Source: Piscinibacter defluvii (GTDB lineage Bacteria > Pseudomonadota > Gammaproteobacteria > Burkholderiales > Burkholderiaceae_C). Taken from it: 64,000 bases of DNA. Shown piece by piece: positions 10,241 through 19,972 of this stretch; positions within the stretch are counted from its first letter, which is position 1; each line of letters starts with the position of its first letter. The translations under genes were made by a program, and so were the position numbers. The DNA is taken from assembly GCF_004011805.1 (NCBI RefSeq), contig NZ_ML137196.1, positions 690,154-754,153 on the forward strand, read 5' to 3'. The notes under the pieces were generated by a model. It searched no databases and was not told the origin of the DNA. It saw only the letters and a list, made by a program, of their open reading frames with translations.

Positions 10241-11776
10241 ATGAAACCGTCCCTGCAGGTCCGCCTCTCCCAGCACCTGGCGCTGACGCCGCAGCTGCAG
10301 CAGTCGATCCGGCTGCTGCAGCTCTCGACGCTCGAGCTGCACCAGGAAGTCGAGCAGATGCTCGAGCAGAACCCCTTCCTGGAGGCCGACGAGGACGCGC
10401 CGGCGCCCTTCGAACCGCTGGCCGAGCGCACCTCGCCGGCCGAACGCGCCGGCGAGCAGGAGAGCGAACGCGCGGCCGAATCCGGCAGCGACGCGGGCGA
10501 CGACGCGCCGGGGCTGGACAGCGCCGAGCTCGGCACCACCGAGCGCGACGACTGGGAGAACGGCACCGAGCGCGACGACTTCGACGGCATCGGCGAGGCC
10601 CCGTCCAAGAGCGCCGGCGCCGGCGAGGGCGACGACTTCGACGGCCAGGAGCGCGACACCGCGATGCCCACGCTGCAGGACCACCTGCGCCAGCAGCTGA
10701 TGGGCATGCGCCTGCCGGCCGAGGACGCGGCCGCGGTGTCGGTGCTGATCGAGTCGCTCGACGACGACGGCTACCTGGCCGACCCGATCGAGGAGATCGC
10801 CGCGCAGCTGCTCGGCCCCGAGGCGAGCCCGGAGGAGCTGGAGGATCTCGTCGACAAGCTGCGCTGCGGACTGCGCTTCCTGCAGAGCATGGAGCCCACC
10901 GGCGTGGGCGCGGCCAACCTGCCCGAGTGCCTGACGCTGCAGCTGCGCGCGCTGCCGCGCAGCGAGGCGCAGATGGTGGCCATCATCGTCTGCAAGCAGC
11001 ACCTCGACCTGCTGGCGCGGCGCGACCTGAAGAAGCTGACTGCCGCCACCGGTGCCGACGAGGAGCTGCTCAAGCAGGCCCAGGCGCTGATCGTCGCCTG
11101 CGAGCCCAAGCCGGGCCGGCCGTTCGCGCGCGCCGAGGCCAACATCGTGGTGCCCGACGTGATCGTGCAGAAGTCCGGGCGCGGCTGGAAGGTGGTGCTG
11201 AACCCGGACGTGATGCCGCGCCTGCGCATCAACGACCTGTACGCCAACGCGATCCGCCAGGGCCGCGGCAGCAACAGCCTGAACGGCGCCGGCGCGGGCC
11301 TGAACGCGCGGCTGCAGGAGGCGCGCTGGTTCATGAAGAACATCCTGCAGCGCTTCGACACCATCCAGCGGGTCTCGCAGGCCATCGTCGAGCGCCAGAA
11401 GGCCTTCTTCACGCACGGCGAGATCGCGATGAAGCCGCTGGTGCTGCGCGAGATCGCCGACGAGCTCGGCCTGCACGAATCGACCATCTCGCGCGTGACC
11501 ACCGCGAAGTACATGGCCACCCCGTTCGGCACCTTCGAGCTGAAGTACTTCTTCGGCTCCTCGCTGAACACCGATGCGGGCGGCAACGCGTCGTCGACGG
11601 CGGTGCGCGCGCTCATCAAGCAGCTGGTGGCGGCGGAAGACGCGGCCAAGCCGCTGTCGGACAGCCAGATCTCGCAGATGCTCGAGGAGCAGGGCATCCA
11701 GGTCGCGCGCCGCACGGTGGCCAAGTACCGCGAGGCGCTGAAGATCGCGCCGGCCAACCTGCGGAAGGCGATGTGA
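10241..11776 (+). CDS. rpoN: RNA polymerase sigma-54 factor
   Basis: 511 aa. Region I is the Gln/Leu-rich MKPSLQVRLSQHLALTPQL. The acidic region II (about 45-150, rich in Asp, Glu and Ala) is long. The core-binding and DNA-binding regions III follow, including LHESTISRVTTAKYMATPFG and the RpoN box ARRTVAKYRE near the C-terminus. Sigma-54 directs transcription from -24/-12 promoters with AAA+ activators. Its stop overlaps the GTG start of the methyltransferase; in many betaproteobacteria the next gene would be hpf. Confidence 0.97.
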   Translation: MKPSLQVRLSQHLALTPQLQQSIRLLQLSTLELHQEVEQMLEQNPFLEADEDAPAPFEPLAERTSPAERAGEQESERAAESGSDAGDDAPGLDSAELGTTERDDWENGTERDDFDGIGEAPSKSAGAGEGDDFDGQERDTAMPTLQDHLRQQLMGMRLPAEDAAAVSVLIESLDDDGYLADPIEEIAAQLLGPEASPEELEDLVDKLRCGLRFLQSMEPTGVGAANLPECLTLQLRALPRSEAQMVAIIVCKQHLDLLARRDLKKLTAATGADEELLKQAQALIVACEPKPGRPFARAEANIVVPDVIVQKSGRGWKVVLNPDVMPRLRINDLYANAIRQGRGSNSLNGAGAGLNARLQEARWFMKNILQRFDTIQRVSQAIVERQKAFFTHGEIAMKPLVLREIADELGLHESTISRVTTAKYMATPFGTFELKYFFGSSLNTDAGGNASSTAVRALIKQLVAAEDAAKPLSDSQISQMLEEQGIQVARRTVAKYREALKIAPANLRKAM

Positions 11777-13017
11777 GACTGTTCCTTCCTTGCGCGGCCG
11801 GTGTCGAGGAATGGCTGGCCGAGGAAGTGATGCGTCAGCTTCCGGAGCGCCGCGTCGAGCGCCAGCGTGGCGGCGTCGCGCTCGAAGGCGACGAGGCCGA
11901 CGTCATGCGCCTGAACCTCGAATGCCGCCTCGCCCAGCGCGTGCTCGTCGAGGTGGCGCACGGCCGCTACCGCGACGAGCAGGACCTGTACGCGCTGGCT
12001 CGCACGGTCGGCTGGTCGCACTGGATCACGCCGCGCCACACGCTGCGCGTGGACACCACCGCGCATCGCTCGCCGCTGCGCAGCCTGAACTTCGCCGCGC
12101 TGCGCGTGAAGGACGCGGTGTGCGACCAGCTGCGCGAGGCGCACGGCGCGCGGCCCGACGTCGACACCCGCGCGCCCGACCTGCCGCTGCTGCTGCACCT
12201 GGGCGCCGAGGACGCCACGCTGTATGTCGACAGTTCCGGCGAAGCGCTCTTCAAGCGCGGCTGGCGCGAGGACAAGGGCGACGCGCCGCTGAAGGAGACG
12301 CTGGCCGCCGCGATGCTCGCGGCCGCCGGCTGGCGCGGCACGCCCGAGGCCGGCGGGGCGCTGCACGACCCGTGCTGCGGCTCCGGCACCATCGCCATCG
12401 AGGCGGCGCAGATCGCCTGCGGCATCGCCCCCGGGCTGCAGCGCCGCTTCGCCTTCGAGCGCCTGCTGCCCTTCGGCACCCCGGCGCTGCGGACGCGCTG
12501 GCAGCAGCTCAAGCAGGCGGCGCGCGAGCGCATCCACGAGGCCGCGGTGCCGATCGTCGCCAGCGACGTCGCGTTCCGCATGGTCGACTTCGCGCGCCGC
12601 AACGCGCAGCGCGCCGGCGTGGCCGGGGCGATCGAGTTCCACGGCGGCGACGCGCTGGAACGCCCCGCCCCCGAGCTGCCCGCCGGGCTGCCCGGCACGC
12701 TGATGATCAACCCGCCCTACGGCGAGCGCATCGACGTGGCCGGCAAGGCCGGCGCCAACAAGGCGCTGCCGGAGGACTTCTTCGCCCGCCTCGCGTCGCA
12801 CTGGAAACGCGCCTACACGCAGCACCCGGCCGGCTGGACCGCCTGGGTTCTGAGCCCGGACATGAAGCTGCCCGGCGCGATGCGGCTGAAGGAATCGCGC
12901 CGCGTGCCGATGTGGAACGGGCCGATCGAGTGCCGGCTGTTCCGTTTCGACCTCGTGCGCGGCTCGGCGCGCGTGCCGCGCACCGCCGTCGCGGACGACG
13001 ACGAACCTAACGACTGA
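11773..13017 (+). CDS. THUMP-domain class I RNA methyltransferase, RlmL-like
   Basis: 414 aa from GTG, which overlaps the rpoN stop (GTGA). An N-terminal ferredoxin-like/THUMP part (about 1-160: RLFLPCAAGVEEWLAEEV, TVGWSHWITPRHTLRVDTTA) precedes an SAM-dependent domain with DPCCGSGTIAIEAA and catalytic NPPYGERID. This is the arrangement of the N-terminal half of E. coli RlmL, which makes m2G2445 in 23S rRNA; the RlmK half is missing. The exact base modified is inferred. Its 3' end overlaps the convergent DUF4399 gene by 11 bases. Confidence 0.88.
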   Translation: MRLFLPCAAGVEEWLAEEVMRQLPERRVERQRGGVALEGDEADVMRLNLECRLAQRVLVEVAHGRYRDEQDLYALARTVGWSHWITPRHTLRVDTTAHRSPLRSLNFAALRVKDAVCDQLREAHGARPDVDTRAPDLPLLLHLGAEDATLYVDSSGEALFKRGWREDKGDAPLKETLAAAMLAAAGWRGTPEAGGALHDPCCGSGTIAIEAAQIACGIAPGLQRRFAFERLLPFGTPALRTRWQQLKQAARERIHEAAVPIVASDVAFRMVDFARRNAQRAGVAGAIEFHGGDALERPAPELPAGLPGTLMINPPYGERIDVAGKAGANKALPEDFFARLASHWKRAYTQHPAGWTAWVLSPDMKLPGAMRLKESRRVPMWNGPIECRLFRFDLVRGSARVPRTAVADDDEPND

Positions 13018-13792
13018 CCTTCACGGCCACCGGCGCGCTGCTGGCCAGCACGGCGCCGCCCGGCGCGTTGGCCACCAGCTCGAGCCGGAACACGTAGTCG
13101 CCCGGCGGCGGGCGCAGCCAGGCCTCGGTGGCGCCGTTGGTGAAGGCGATGCGCTCGCTCGCGCCGCCCTTGGCCTGCGCGACGACGCGGAAGTGCCCGG
13201 TGTTCGGCTCGCGGATGTCGACATGGCTGACGTTCAGGCCCGAGGCGTGGAACTGCAGGTGGATCGGCGCAGCCAGCGTCTGACCGTCGCGCGGCGCGAG
13301 CAGCGTCACGCCGGGCTGGACCAGCGACTTCGGGTCGACCCGCTCGTTCTTCGCCGTGACCGTGATGGTCATCGGCTTGCTGTAGATGAAGTACGGGATG
13401 TGCTTGTGGTCGGCCAGCAGCAGGCGCAGCGTGTAGCTGCCGGGCTTGAAGTCCAGCACCGTCTCCATCTGGCCCTTGCCGAAGTGGCGGTACTGGTCGT
13501 TGAAGGGCAGCGGCTGCCGGAAGTCCAGCGGCAGGTCGCGGTTGACCAGCAGGTGGTGGTGGCCGGTGTCGGGCACCGCCTGGGTGATGGCCGCCAGCCC
13601 GGTGCGCGACAGCCCGAAGCGCAGCACGAACGGCGTCTCGATGCGGTCGCCGTCCTTCAGGTTGGTGAAGTAGGTGCTCGGCTGCGGCAGCGGCACCGGC
13701 AGCGTCACCCAGGGGTGGCGCGGCTCGTCGGCGGCCGCAGCGCCTGCCAGCAAGGCGGCGCCGAGCGCCAGCAGGGTCGGTGTCTTCTTCAT
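13007..13792 (-). CDS. DUF4399 periplasmic protein
   Basis: 261 aa with a signal peptide (MKKTPTLLALGAALLAGAAAA). Two beta-rich repeats follow: the first contains YFTNLKDGDRIETPFVLRFG and TGHHHLLVN, typical of DUF4399, with HFGKGQ and FKPGSYTLRLLLADHKHIPY; the second repeats the theme (VTLLAPRDGQTLAAPIHLQF, PPPGDYVFRLELV). Several histidines suggest metal binding, but no function is established. A GGGAG ribosome site precedes the ATG. The start overlaps the rsmE stop by 4 bases, so it is in the same operon. Confidence 0.8.
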   Translation of the reverse strand: MKKTPTLLALGAALLAGAAAADEPRHPWVTLPVPLPQPSTYFTNLKDGDRIETPFVLRFGLSRTGLAAITQAVPDTGHHHLLVNRDLPLDFRQPLPFNDQYRHFGKGQMETVLDFKPGSYTLRLLLADHKHIPYFIYSKPMTITVTAKNERVDPKSLVQPGVTLLAPRDGQTLAAPIHLQFHASGLNVSHVDIREPNTGHFRVVAQAKGGASERIAFTNGATEAWLRPPPGDYVFRLELVANAPGGAVLASSAPVAVKVSR

Positions 13793-14547
13793 CGTGCTCC
13801 CTCGAGATGGATCGCCAGGTGCGCCAGCAGCGCCAGCGGCGCGGTGTCGGCGCGCAGCACGCGCGGGCCGAGCGTCACCGGCACGAAGCCGCGCGCGCGC
13901 GCCAGCGCCTCCTCGTCCGCGCTCAGCCCGCCCTCGGGCCCGCTGAGCGCCAGCACCGGCTCGCGCCCGGCCTCGCGCGGCAGCGGCTGGGCGTCGCGCA
14001 GGCTGAGCAGCAGGCGCCAGGACTCGTCGTCTTCACGCAATCCGGCCAGCCAGTCGGACAGGCTGCGCACCGGCGCCACCTGCGGCACCCGCGTGCGGCC
14101 GGACTGCTCGGCCGCCGCCACCGCCACCGCCTGCCAGTGCTGCACCTTCTTCTGCGCCCGCTCGCCGGCCAGGCGCAGCACCGAGCGCTCGCACAGCAGC
14201 GGCTGGATCGCCGCGACGCCGAGCTCGCAGGCCTTCTCGACCAGCGTGTCCATGCGGTCGTTGGCGGGCATGCCCAGCGCCAGCGTCACCGGCCGCGCCA
14301 GCTCGCGCGAGACCGGGTCGTGCTCGCCGACCTGCACGTCGACCGCCTGGCGGCCCATCGCCGCCACGCGCGCCGACCATTCGCCGCCGCGGCCGTCGAA
14401 CAGCGTCAGCGCATCCCCCGGCTGCAGGCGCAGCACCTGCACGTGGCGCGCCGCGCCGTCGGGCAGGCGCAGCGCGGCGCCGGCGGCAAGCGGCACGTCG
14501 ACGTGAACGCGCGGCACGCGCCCCGGGGCCTGCAGCACCGCCTTCAC
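13789..14547 (-). CDS. rsmE: 16S rRNA m3U1498 methyltransferase RsmE
   Basis: 252 aa SPOUT-family enzyme that methylates N3 of U1498 in 16S rRNA. An N-terminal PUA-like domain (about 1-75, RVPRVHVDVPLAAGAALRLP) precedes the knotted domain with LALSGPEGGLSADEEALA and LGPRVLRADTAPLALLAHL. The GTG start overlaps the stop of the nucleosidase gene, whose enzyme removes S-adenosylhomocysteine-derived products, and its own stop overlaps DUF4399: a tight three-gene operon. Confidence 0.93.
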   Translation of the reverse strand: MKAVLQAPGRVPRVHVDVPLAAGAALRLPDGAARHVQVLRLQPGDALTLFDGRGGEWSARVAAMGRQAVDVQVGEHDPVSRELARPVTLALGMPANDRMDTLVEKACELGVAAIQPLLCERSVLRLAGERAQKKVQHWQAVAVAAAEQSGRTRVPQVAPVRSLSDWLAGLREDDESWRLLLSLRDAQPLPREAGREPVLALSGPEGGLSADEEALARARGFVPVTLGPRVLRADTAPLALLAHLAIHLEGAR

Positions 14548-15305
14548 GCGAACGACGCGCCTTCCAGCCAGCTGGCGACGATCTCGCGCGTGTAGACACT
14601 CGCCACCTCGACGATGAAGCGGCTGAAGTCGACATGCGCGCTGTCGTCGGCCCGGTCGGAGATGGTGCGCAGCACGGCGAACGGCGCGCCGAAGTCGGCG
14701 CAGACCTGCGCCAGCGCGGCGCCCTCCATCTCGACGGCCAGCGCGTCGGGCAGCAGCTTGCGCAGCCGCTCGCTCTCCGGCGCGGTGGCGACGAAGCGGT
14801 CGCCGCTGATCACCAGGCCCTCGTGCAGCAGCGGGCTGTCGATGCCGAAGTCGGCCAGGTGCGCTTCGCCGATGCGCGTGCGCGCGTCGTTGAGGCAGTG
14901 CAGCGTGGCGGCGGCCAGGGCGTCGCTCAGGGCCGGGTCGCTGGGAAAGCGCGCGCGCCCGGTCAGCGGCACCTCGAAGCGCGGGAACAGCGGCGAGGCG
15001 TCCATGTCGTGCTGCAGCAGCTCGCGCGCCACCACCACGTCGCCCACCCGCACGCCGGCGCCCAGGCCGCCTGCCGCGCCGGTGAAGACGATGCGCTCGA
15101 CCTCCACCTCGTGCAGCAGCAGCGCGGCGGTGGTGGCCGCGGCGACCTTGCCGATGCCCGAGAGCACCAGCACCACCGGCCGGCCCATCATCTGCCCGAG
15201 GTGGAAGCGCCGGCCGGCGAACTCGGCCTGCTGCGGCCGCTCGAGCAGGGGCAGCAGCGCGCGCAGTTCCTCGTGCATCGCGCTGACGATCGCGGTACGG
15301 CTCAA
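14544..15305 (-). CDS. mtnN: 5'-methylthioadenosine/S-adenosylhomocysteine nucleosidase
   Basis: 253 aa. Cleaves the glycosidic bond of methylthioadenosine and S-adenosylhomocysteine. It begins with TTG (SRTAIVSAMHEELRALLPLL) after a GGAG ribosome site, and shows the family signatures VLVLSGIGKVAAATTAALLL, GAAGGLGAGVRVGDVVVA, and VEMEGAALAQVCADFGAPF with catalytic LRTISDRAD. The 3' end overlaps the start of rsmE by 4 bases. Confidence 0.92.
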   Translation of the reverse strand: MSRTAIVSAMHEELRALLPLLERPQQAEFAGRRFHLGQMMGRPVVLVLSGIGKVAAATTAALLLHEVEVERIVFTGAAGGLGAGVRVGDVVVARELLQHDMDASPLFPRFEVPLTGRARFPSDPALSDALAAATLHCLNDARTRIGEAHLADFGIDSPLLHEGLVISGDRFVATAPESERLRKLLPDALAVEMEGAALAQVCADFGAPFAVLRTISDRADDSAHVDFSRFIVEVASVYTREIVASWLEGASFA

Positions 15306-15347
15306 TCGGGGCTCCGGGTCACGGGCCCGATGTTGCCACCAACCGGG

Positions 15348-17021
15348 TCAGCTCTTGCCGCGCAGCTCGCGGCGCAGGATCTTGCCCACCGGCGTCTTGG
15401 GCAGCTCGGTGCGGAACTCCACCACCTTGGGTCGCTTGTAGCCGGTCAGGTGCGCCTCGCAGTAGGCGCGCACGTCGGCCTCGGTGACGGCCGGGTTCTT
15501 CTTCACGATCACCAGCTTGACCGCCTCGCCGGCCTTCTCGTCGGGCACGCCGATGGCCGCGCACTCGAGGATGCCCTCCATCTGCGTGACCACGTCCTCG
15601 ACCTCGTTCGGGTAGACGTTGAAGCCGCTGACCAGGATCATGTCCTTCTTGCGGTCGACAATCTTGAAGTAGCCGCGCTCGTCGACCACGCCGATGTCGC
15701 CGGTGCGGAAGAAGCCGTCGGCCGTCATCACCTTGGCGGTCTCGTCGGGGCGCTGCCAGTAACCGGCCATCACCTGCGGCCCCTTGATCGCGATCTCGCC
15801 CGGCGTGCCGATGGGCACCTCGCGGCCGTCGTCGTCGAGCAGCGTGAGCTCGGTGTTGGGCATCGGCAGGCCGATGTTGCCGCTGTAGGAGGTGCTGTCC
15901 ACCGGGTTGCAGGTGGCCGAGGGCGAGGTCTCGGAGAGGCCGTACCCCTCGACGATCGGGCAGCCGGTCTTCTCCAGCCAGAGCTTGGCGGTGGCGCTCT
16001 GCACCGCCATGCCGCCGCCCACCGAGATGACCAGTCCGCTCCAGTCCACCGAGTTGAACTCGGGATGGTTGGCCATCGCGTTGAACAGCGTGTTGACCGC
16101 CGGGAAGGAGTGGAACTTCTCGCGCGCCAGGTCCTTGAACATGGCCGGCAGGTCGCGCGGGTTGGCGATCAGGATGATGCAGCCGCCGATGCGCATCGAC
16201 AGCATCATGTTCGTGTTGAAGCCGAAGATGTGATAGATCGGCAGCGCGCAGACGGTGTGGACCTGCTCACCGGCCGGGATCTTCTTCAGCGCCGGCTGGT
16301 ACCAGGCCTCGGCCTGCAGCAGGTTGGCCACCAGGTTGCGGTGCAGCAGCACCGCGCCCTTGCTGACGCCGGTGGTACCGCCGGTGTACTGCAGCACGGC
16401 GATGTCGTCCGGGCCCGTCTGCGCCGGCTTGAAGCTGCGCCGCTGGCCCTCGGCCAGCGCGTCGGCGAAGCGCACGGCGCCCTTCAGCTCGAAGGCCGGC
16501 ACCATCTTCTTCACCTTGCGCACCACGTAGTTGACGATCAGCGACTTCGGAAAGCCCAGCATGTCGCCGAGCGCAGTGAGGATGACCTGCTTGGTCGGCA
16601 CCGCGTCCTTCACCTGCTGCAGCGTGTTGGCGAAGTTCTCCAGGATCAGGATCGCCTTGGCGCCCGAGTCCTTGAGCTGGTGCTCGAGCTCGCGCGGCGT
16701 GTACAGCGGGTTGACGTTCACCACCACGCAGCCGGCGCGCAGGATGGCGCACACCGCCACCGGGTACTGCGGCACGTTGGGCATCATCACCGCCACCCGG
16801 TCGCCGCGCTCCAGGCCGATCGACTGCAGGTAGGCAGCCAGCGCGCGCGCGGCCTCGTCGATGCGGCCGTAGGTGATCGCCTTGCCCATGAACTTGCACG
16901 CCGGCAGGTTGGCGTACTTCTTCAGGCTGTCCTCCATCAGCGCCACCAGCGACGGGTACTGCGCCACGTCGATGTTCGCCGGCACGCCTGCGGGGTATTG
17001 CTTGAGCCAGATCTTGTCCAT
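15348..17021 (-). CDS. fadD: Long-chain fatty-acid-CoA ligase (FadD type)
   Basis: 557 aa AMP-forming ligase that activates fatty acids to acyl-CoA. It has the P-loop-like YTGGTTGVSKGAVLLHRN, YGLSETSP, GEIAIKGPQVMAGYW, and the hinge and catalytic RTGDIGVVDERGYFKIVDRKKDMI with VYPNEVE; the C-terminal lysine is in ELPKTPVGKILRR. Length and motif spacing are those of proteobacterial FadD. It stands alone, divergent from the GntR gene; no FadR-type site was recognised before it. Confidence 0.92.
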   Translation of the reverse strand: MDKIWLKQYPAGVPANIDVAQYPSLVALMEDSLKKYANLPACKFMGKAITYGRIDEAARALAAYLQSIGLERGDRVAVMMPNVPQYPVAVCAILRAGCVVVNVNPLYTPRELEHQLKDSGAKAILILENFANTLQQVKDAVPTKQVILTALGDMLGFPKSLIVNYVVRKVKKMVPAFELKGAVRFADALAEGQRRSFKPAQTGPDDIAVLQYTGGTTGVSKGAVLLHRNLVANLLQAEAWYQPALKKIPAGEQVHTVCALPIYHIFGFNTNMMLSMRIGGCIILIANPRDLPAMFKDLAREKFHSFPAVNTLFNAMANHPEFNSVDWSGLVISVGGGMAVQSATAKLWLEKTGCPIVEGYGLSETSPSATCNPVDSTSYSGNIGLPMPNTELTLLDDDGREVPIGTPGEIAIKGPQVMAGYWQRPDETAKVMTADGFFRTGDIGVVDERGYFKIVDRKKDMILVSGFNVYPNEVEDVVTQMEGILECAAIGVPDEKAGEAVKLVIVKKNPAVTEADVRAYCEAHLTGYKRPKVVEFRTELPKTPVGKILRRELRGKS

Positions 17022-17165
17022 GTGCTGCGGGGCCTCGTCGGATTGCGGCCGATTCTGACCGAGCCACGCAGACCCCCCGCTAGGGTTTTTCGACAGGGGT
17101 GCCGACTTTCGACCCGGGTATTCCCGGCATCGCCCGCACCGAGCGCGGCGCGATACTCGATCAAC

Positions 17166-17184
17166 TGGTCAGGCCACTTGACCA
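17166..17184 (+). promoter_or_regulatory. Operator-like 19-mer before the GntR gene
   Basis: TGGTCAGGCCACTTGACCA lies 15 bases before the GntR start and just after a -10-like GATACT (17152-17157). The first 11 bases form a near-palindrome TGGTC-A-GGCCA, and a TGACCA half-site follows after two bases. The same layout, 15 of 19 bases identical, precedes the mannonate dehydratase gene. Sites of the form TGGTn(x)nACCA are typical for FadR-subfamily GntR repressors, so autoregulation is likely. Confidence 0.6.
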
Positions 17185-17199
17185 CCGTCCCGCCCGCCC

Positions 17200-17937
17200 A
17201 TGCCGCTGCAAGCCATCGAGACGCGCCGCCTGTACCGCCAGATCGCCGACCAGCTGCGCGAGGCGATCGAACGCGGCGAATTCCCAGCCGGCACGCGCCT
17301 GCCGCCCGAGCGCGACCTGGCGGCGCAGCTCGGCGTCTCGCGCCCGTCGGTGCGCGAGGCGCTGATCGCGCTGGAGGTCGAGGGCCGCGTCGAGGTGCGC
17401 ATGGGCTCGGGCATCTACGTGCGCGAGCCCGATGCGGCCGGCGCGCGCGCCGCGCTGCACGAGGCCGAGAGCCCGCTGGAGACGATCCGCGCGCGCCAGC
17501 TGATCGAAGGCGAGCTGGCCGCCTACGCCGCGCTGCACATGAAACGTGCGCAGCTGACCGGCCTGCGCGAGGCGATCGCGCTGATGGAGGACGAGGCGCG
17601 CCACGGCCAGGTGCCCACCGGCGGCGACCGGCTGTTCCACACCCGCATCGCCGAGGCGAGCGACAACTCGGTGCTGCTGCGCCTCGTCGGCGAACTGTTC
17701 GACGAGCGGCGCAACCCGCTGTTCGAGCAGCTCGGCAACCACTTCGAGAACCCGCGCAGCTGGGCTATCGCGATCGCCGAGCACCGCGCGGTGCTGGAGG
17801 CGATCGCGCAGCAGTCGCCGCACGCGGCGCGCGAGGCGATGGCGCTGCACCTGGCCAACTCGCACGAACGCTTCATGGCGAGCTGGCCGGCCGAGGCGCC
17901 GCCGAAGGCGCCCCGGCGTCCGCGGAGCACGGCATGA
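17200..17937 (+). CDS. GntR/FadR-family repressor of the sugar-acid regulon
   Basis: 245 aa. An N-terminal winged helix ([40 protein letters not shown]) is followed by an all-helical FCD effector domain (about 85-225) with metal-ligand-type residues ([22 protein letters not shown]). It resembles UxuR/ExuR-type repressors that respond to uronates or their products. It heads the operon of dehydrogenase, TRAP transporter and dehydratase genes, with ATGA overlap to the next gene. An operator-like site before its own start recurs before the second sugar-acid operon. Confidence 0.88.
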   Translation: MPLQAIETRRLYRQIADQLREAIERGEFPAGTRLPPERDLAAQLGVSRPSVREALIALEVEGRVEVRMGSGIYVREPDAAGARAALHEAESPLETIRARQLIEGELAAYAALHMKRAQLTGLREAIALMEDEARHGQVPTGGDRLFHTRIAEASDNSVLLRLVGELFDERRNPLFEQLGNHFENPRSWAIAIAEHRAVLEAIAQQSPHAAREAMALHLANSHERFMASWPAEAPPKAPRRPRSTA

Positions 17938-18965
17938 GTGTTGTCGTCCGCCTGCACGCGGCGCGCGACCTGCGCGTCGAGACCCTGCCCGAGCCGGGCG
18001 AGCTCGGCGCGCACCAGGTCGAGGTGGCGCTGGGCGCCGGCGGCATCTGCGGCTCGGACCTGCACTACTGGCGCGAGGGTCGGGCCGGTGCCTTCGTGCT
18101 GCGCGAACCGCTGGTGCCCGGCCACGAGGCTGCCGGCACGGTGCTGCGCACCGGCGCCGGCGTGACCCGGGTCGCGCCGGGCGACAAGGTGGCCGTGAAC
18201 CCCTCGCACCCCTGCGGCCGCTGCGCGCGCTGCCGCGAGGGCCGCGAGAACCTGTGCGAACACATGCTGTTCCTCGGCAGCGCGAGCGTGTTCCCGCATG
18301 CGCAGGGCCTGTTCCGCAGCCGCTTCGTGCTCGGCGAGGCCCAGCTCACCGCGGTGGACGAAGACATCGCGCTGGCCGAGCTGGCCTGCGCCGAACCGCT
18401 GTCGATCGGCCTGCACGCGGTGCACCGCGCCGGGCCGCTGCTCGGCAAGCGCGTGCTGGTCACCGGCGCCGGCACCATCGGCTGCCTGTGCGCCGCGGCG
18501 GCGCGGCTGGCCGGCGCGGCCGAGGTGAGTGTGGTGGACCTGGCCGACCGCCCGCTGGCGGTGGCCCGCGCGATGGGCGCCGACCGCACGCTGCGTGGCG
18601 ACATGCTGGCCAGCGCCGACCTGGCCGACGCCGCCGACGTGGCGATCGAGGCCGCCGGCAGCGCCGCCGCGCTGCAGACCTGCCTGGACGCGGTGCGCCG
18701 CGGCGGGCGCATCGTGCAGGTGGGCACGCTGCCGCCGCAGGGCATCACCTTCCCGGCCAACCAGATCATGGTCCGCGAGCTCGAGCTCGTCGGCGCGTTC
18801 CGCGCCGCGCACGCGTTCGACTGGGCCGTGCAGGCGCTGCGCACGCGGCGCGTGGACGTGCGGCCGCTGCTCAGCGCCGCGCTGCCGCTGTCGCGCGCGC
18901 AGGAGGCCTTCGAACTCGCGGCCGACCGCAGCCGCAGCACGAAGGTCCAGCTGATCCCCGACTGA
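17934..18965 (+). CDS. Zinc-dependent dehydrogenase, L-idonate 5-dehydrogenase type
   Basis: 343 aa medium-chain dehydrogenase. The catalytic zinc region reads [11 protein letters not shown] and VPGHEAAG; the structural zinc loop has four cysteines ([15 protein letters not shown]); the NAD fold is [32 protein letters not shown] and the length fit L-idonate 5-dehydrogenases, which interconvert L-idonate and 5-keto-D-gluconate, but other aldonates are possible. It is coupled to the regulator upstream and followed by the TRAP genes, consistent with an early oxidation of an imported sugar acid. Confidence 0.83.
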   Translation: MSVVVRLHAARDLRVETLPEPGELGAHQVEVALGAGGICGSDLHYWREGRAGAFVLREPLVPGHEAAGTVLRTGAGVTRVAPGDKVAVNPSHPCGRCARCREGRENLCEHMLFLGSASVFPHAQGLFRSRFVLGEAQLTAVDEDIALAELACAEPLSIGLHAVHRAGPLLGKRVLVTGAGTIGCLCAAAARLAGAAEVSVVDLADRPLAVARAMGADRTLRGDMLASADLADAADVAIEAAGSAAALQTCLDAVRRGGRIVQVGTLPPQGITFPANQIMVRELELVGAFRAAHAFDWAVQALRTRRVDVRPLLSAALPLSRAQEAFELAADRSRSTKVQLIPD

Positions 18966-19002
18966 CCACGGACGACCGACAACCCCGCGAAGGAGACACG
19001 CG

Positions 19003-19971
19003 ATGAAGCAGTTCCTGAAGGTCCTGATCGCCGCCGCTGCGCTGGGCGCGAGCGCCGCCGCTCTCGCGCAGACCAAGCTCAAGTGGGCGCATGTCTACGA
19101 GACCAGCGAGCCGTACCACACGCAGTCGGTGTGGGCGGCCGAAGAGATCAAGAAGCGCAGCAACGGCAAGTTCGACATCCAGGTGTTCCCGGCCTCCTCG
19201 CTCGGCAAGGAGACCGACATCAACCAGGGCATGCTGCTGGGCACGGTCGACATGATCATCAGCGGCCCGTCGTTCGCGGCGCGCAGCTACCCGCGCCTGG
19301 GCATCGCCTACTACCCGTTCATCTTCCGCGACGGCGACCACCTGCTCGCCTACAGCAAGAGCGAGGTGTTCAAGGAGATCGCCGAGGGCTTCCGCGGCAA
19401 GACCGGCATCCAGATCACCGCCTACACCTACTACGGCGCGCGTCACACGACGAGCCAGAAGGAGTTCAAGGACTGCGCCGGCATGAAGGGCCTGAAGATC
19501 CGCGTGCCCGACGTGCCCGCCTACCGTGCCACGCCCGAGGCCTGCGGCGCCAACCCGACGCCGATCGCCTTCGCCGAGGTCTATCTCGCGCTGCAGAACG
19601 GCACGGTGGACGCGCAGGAGAACCCGCTCACCACCATCGAGGCCAAGAAGTTCTACGAGGTGCAGAAGCACATCATGCTGACCGGGCACATCGTCGACGG
19701 CCTGACCACGCAGGTCGCCCCGCATGTCTGGAACACGCTCTCGGACGCCGAGAAGAAGATGTTCACCGAGGTCACGCAGGAGGCCGCGGCGCGCGCGTCG
19801 GCGCAGATCAAGAAGCGCGAGGCCGAGCTCGTCGACGAGTTCAGGAAGAAGGGCCTGGGCGTGCACGAGGTCAATCGCCAGAGCTTCGTCGACGCGGTGC
19901 TGAAGGCCAAGCCGGTCGAGTCCATGGGCTTCGACAAGAAGGACTACGACCGCATCGTCTCGATCAAGTGA
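19003..19971 (+). CDS. dctP: TRAP transporter substrate-binding protein (DctP)
   Basis: 322 aa periplasmic receptor. A signal peptide (MKQFLKVLIAAAALGASAAALA) precedes the DctP fold: LKWAHVYETSEPYHTQSVWA, the block GMKGLKIRVPD and QENPLTTIEAKKFYEVQKH. The arginine that binds the substrate carboxylate sits in KIRVPD. It has a strong GAAGGAGA ribosome site. The neighbouring enzymes suggest a uronate or aldonate as ligand. Confidence 0.92.
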   Translation: MKQFLKVLIAAAALGASAAALAQTKLKWAHVYETSEPYHTQSVWAAEEIKKRSNGKFDIQVFPASSLGKETDINQGMLLGTVDMIISGPSFAARSYPRLGIAYYPFIFRDGDHLLAYSKSEVFKEIAEGFRGKTGIQITAYTYYGARHTTSQKEFKDCAGMKGLKIRVPDVPAYRATPEACGANPTPIAFAEVYLALQNGTVDAQENPLTTIEAKKFYEVQKHIMLTGHIVDGLTTQVAPHVWNTLSDAEKKMFTEVTQEAAARASAQIKKREAELVDEFRKKGLGVHEVNRQSFVDAVLKAKPVESMGFDKKDYDRIVSIK

Positions 19972-19972
19972 C

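Noticed and set aside
17022-17199. Possible terminator-like TAGGGTTTTTC between fadD and the GntR gene
   Set aside because: The T-run has only a weak CCCCCGC stem and lies between divergent genes, where a terminator is not expected.
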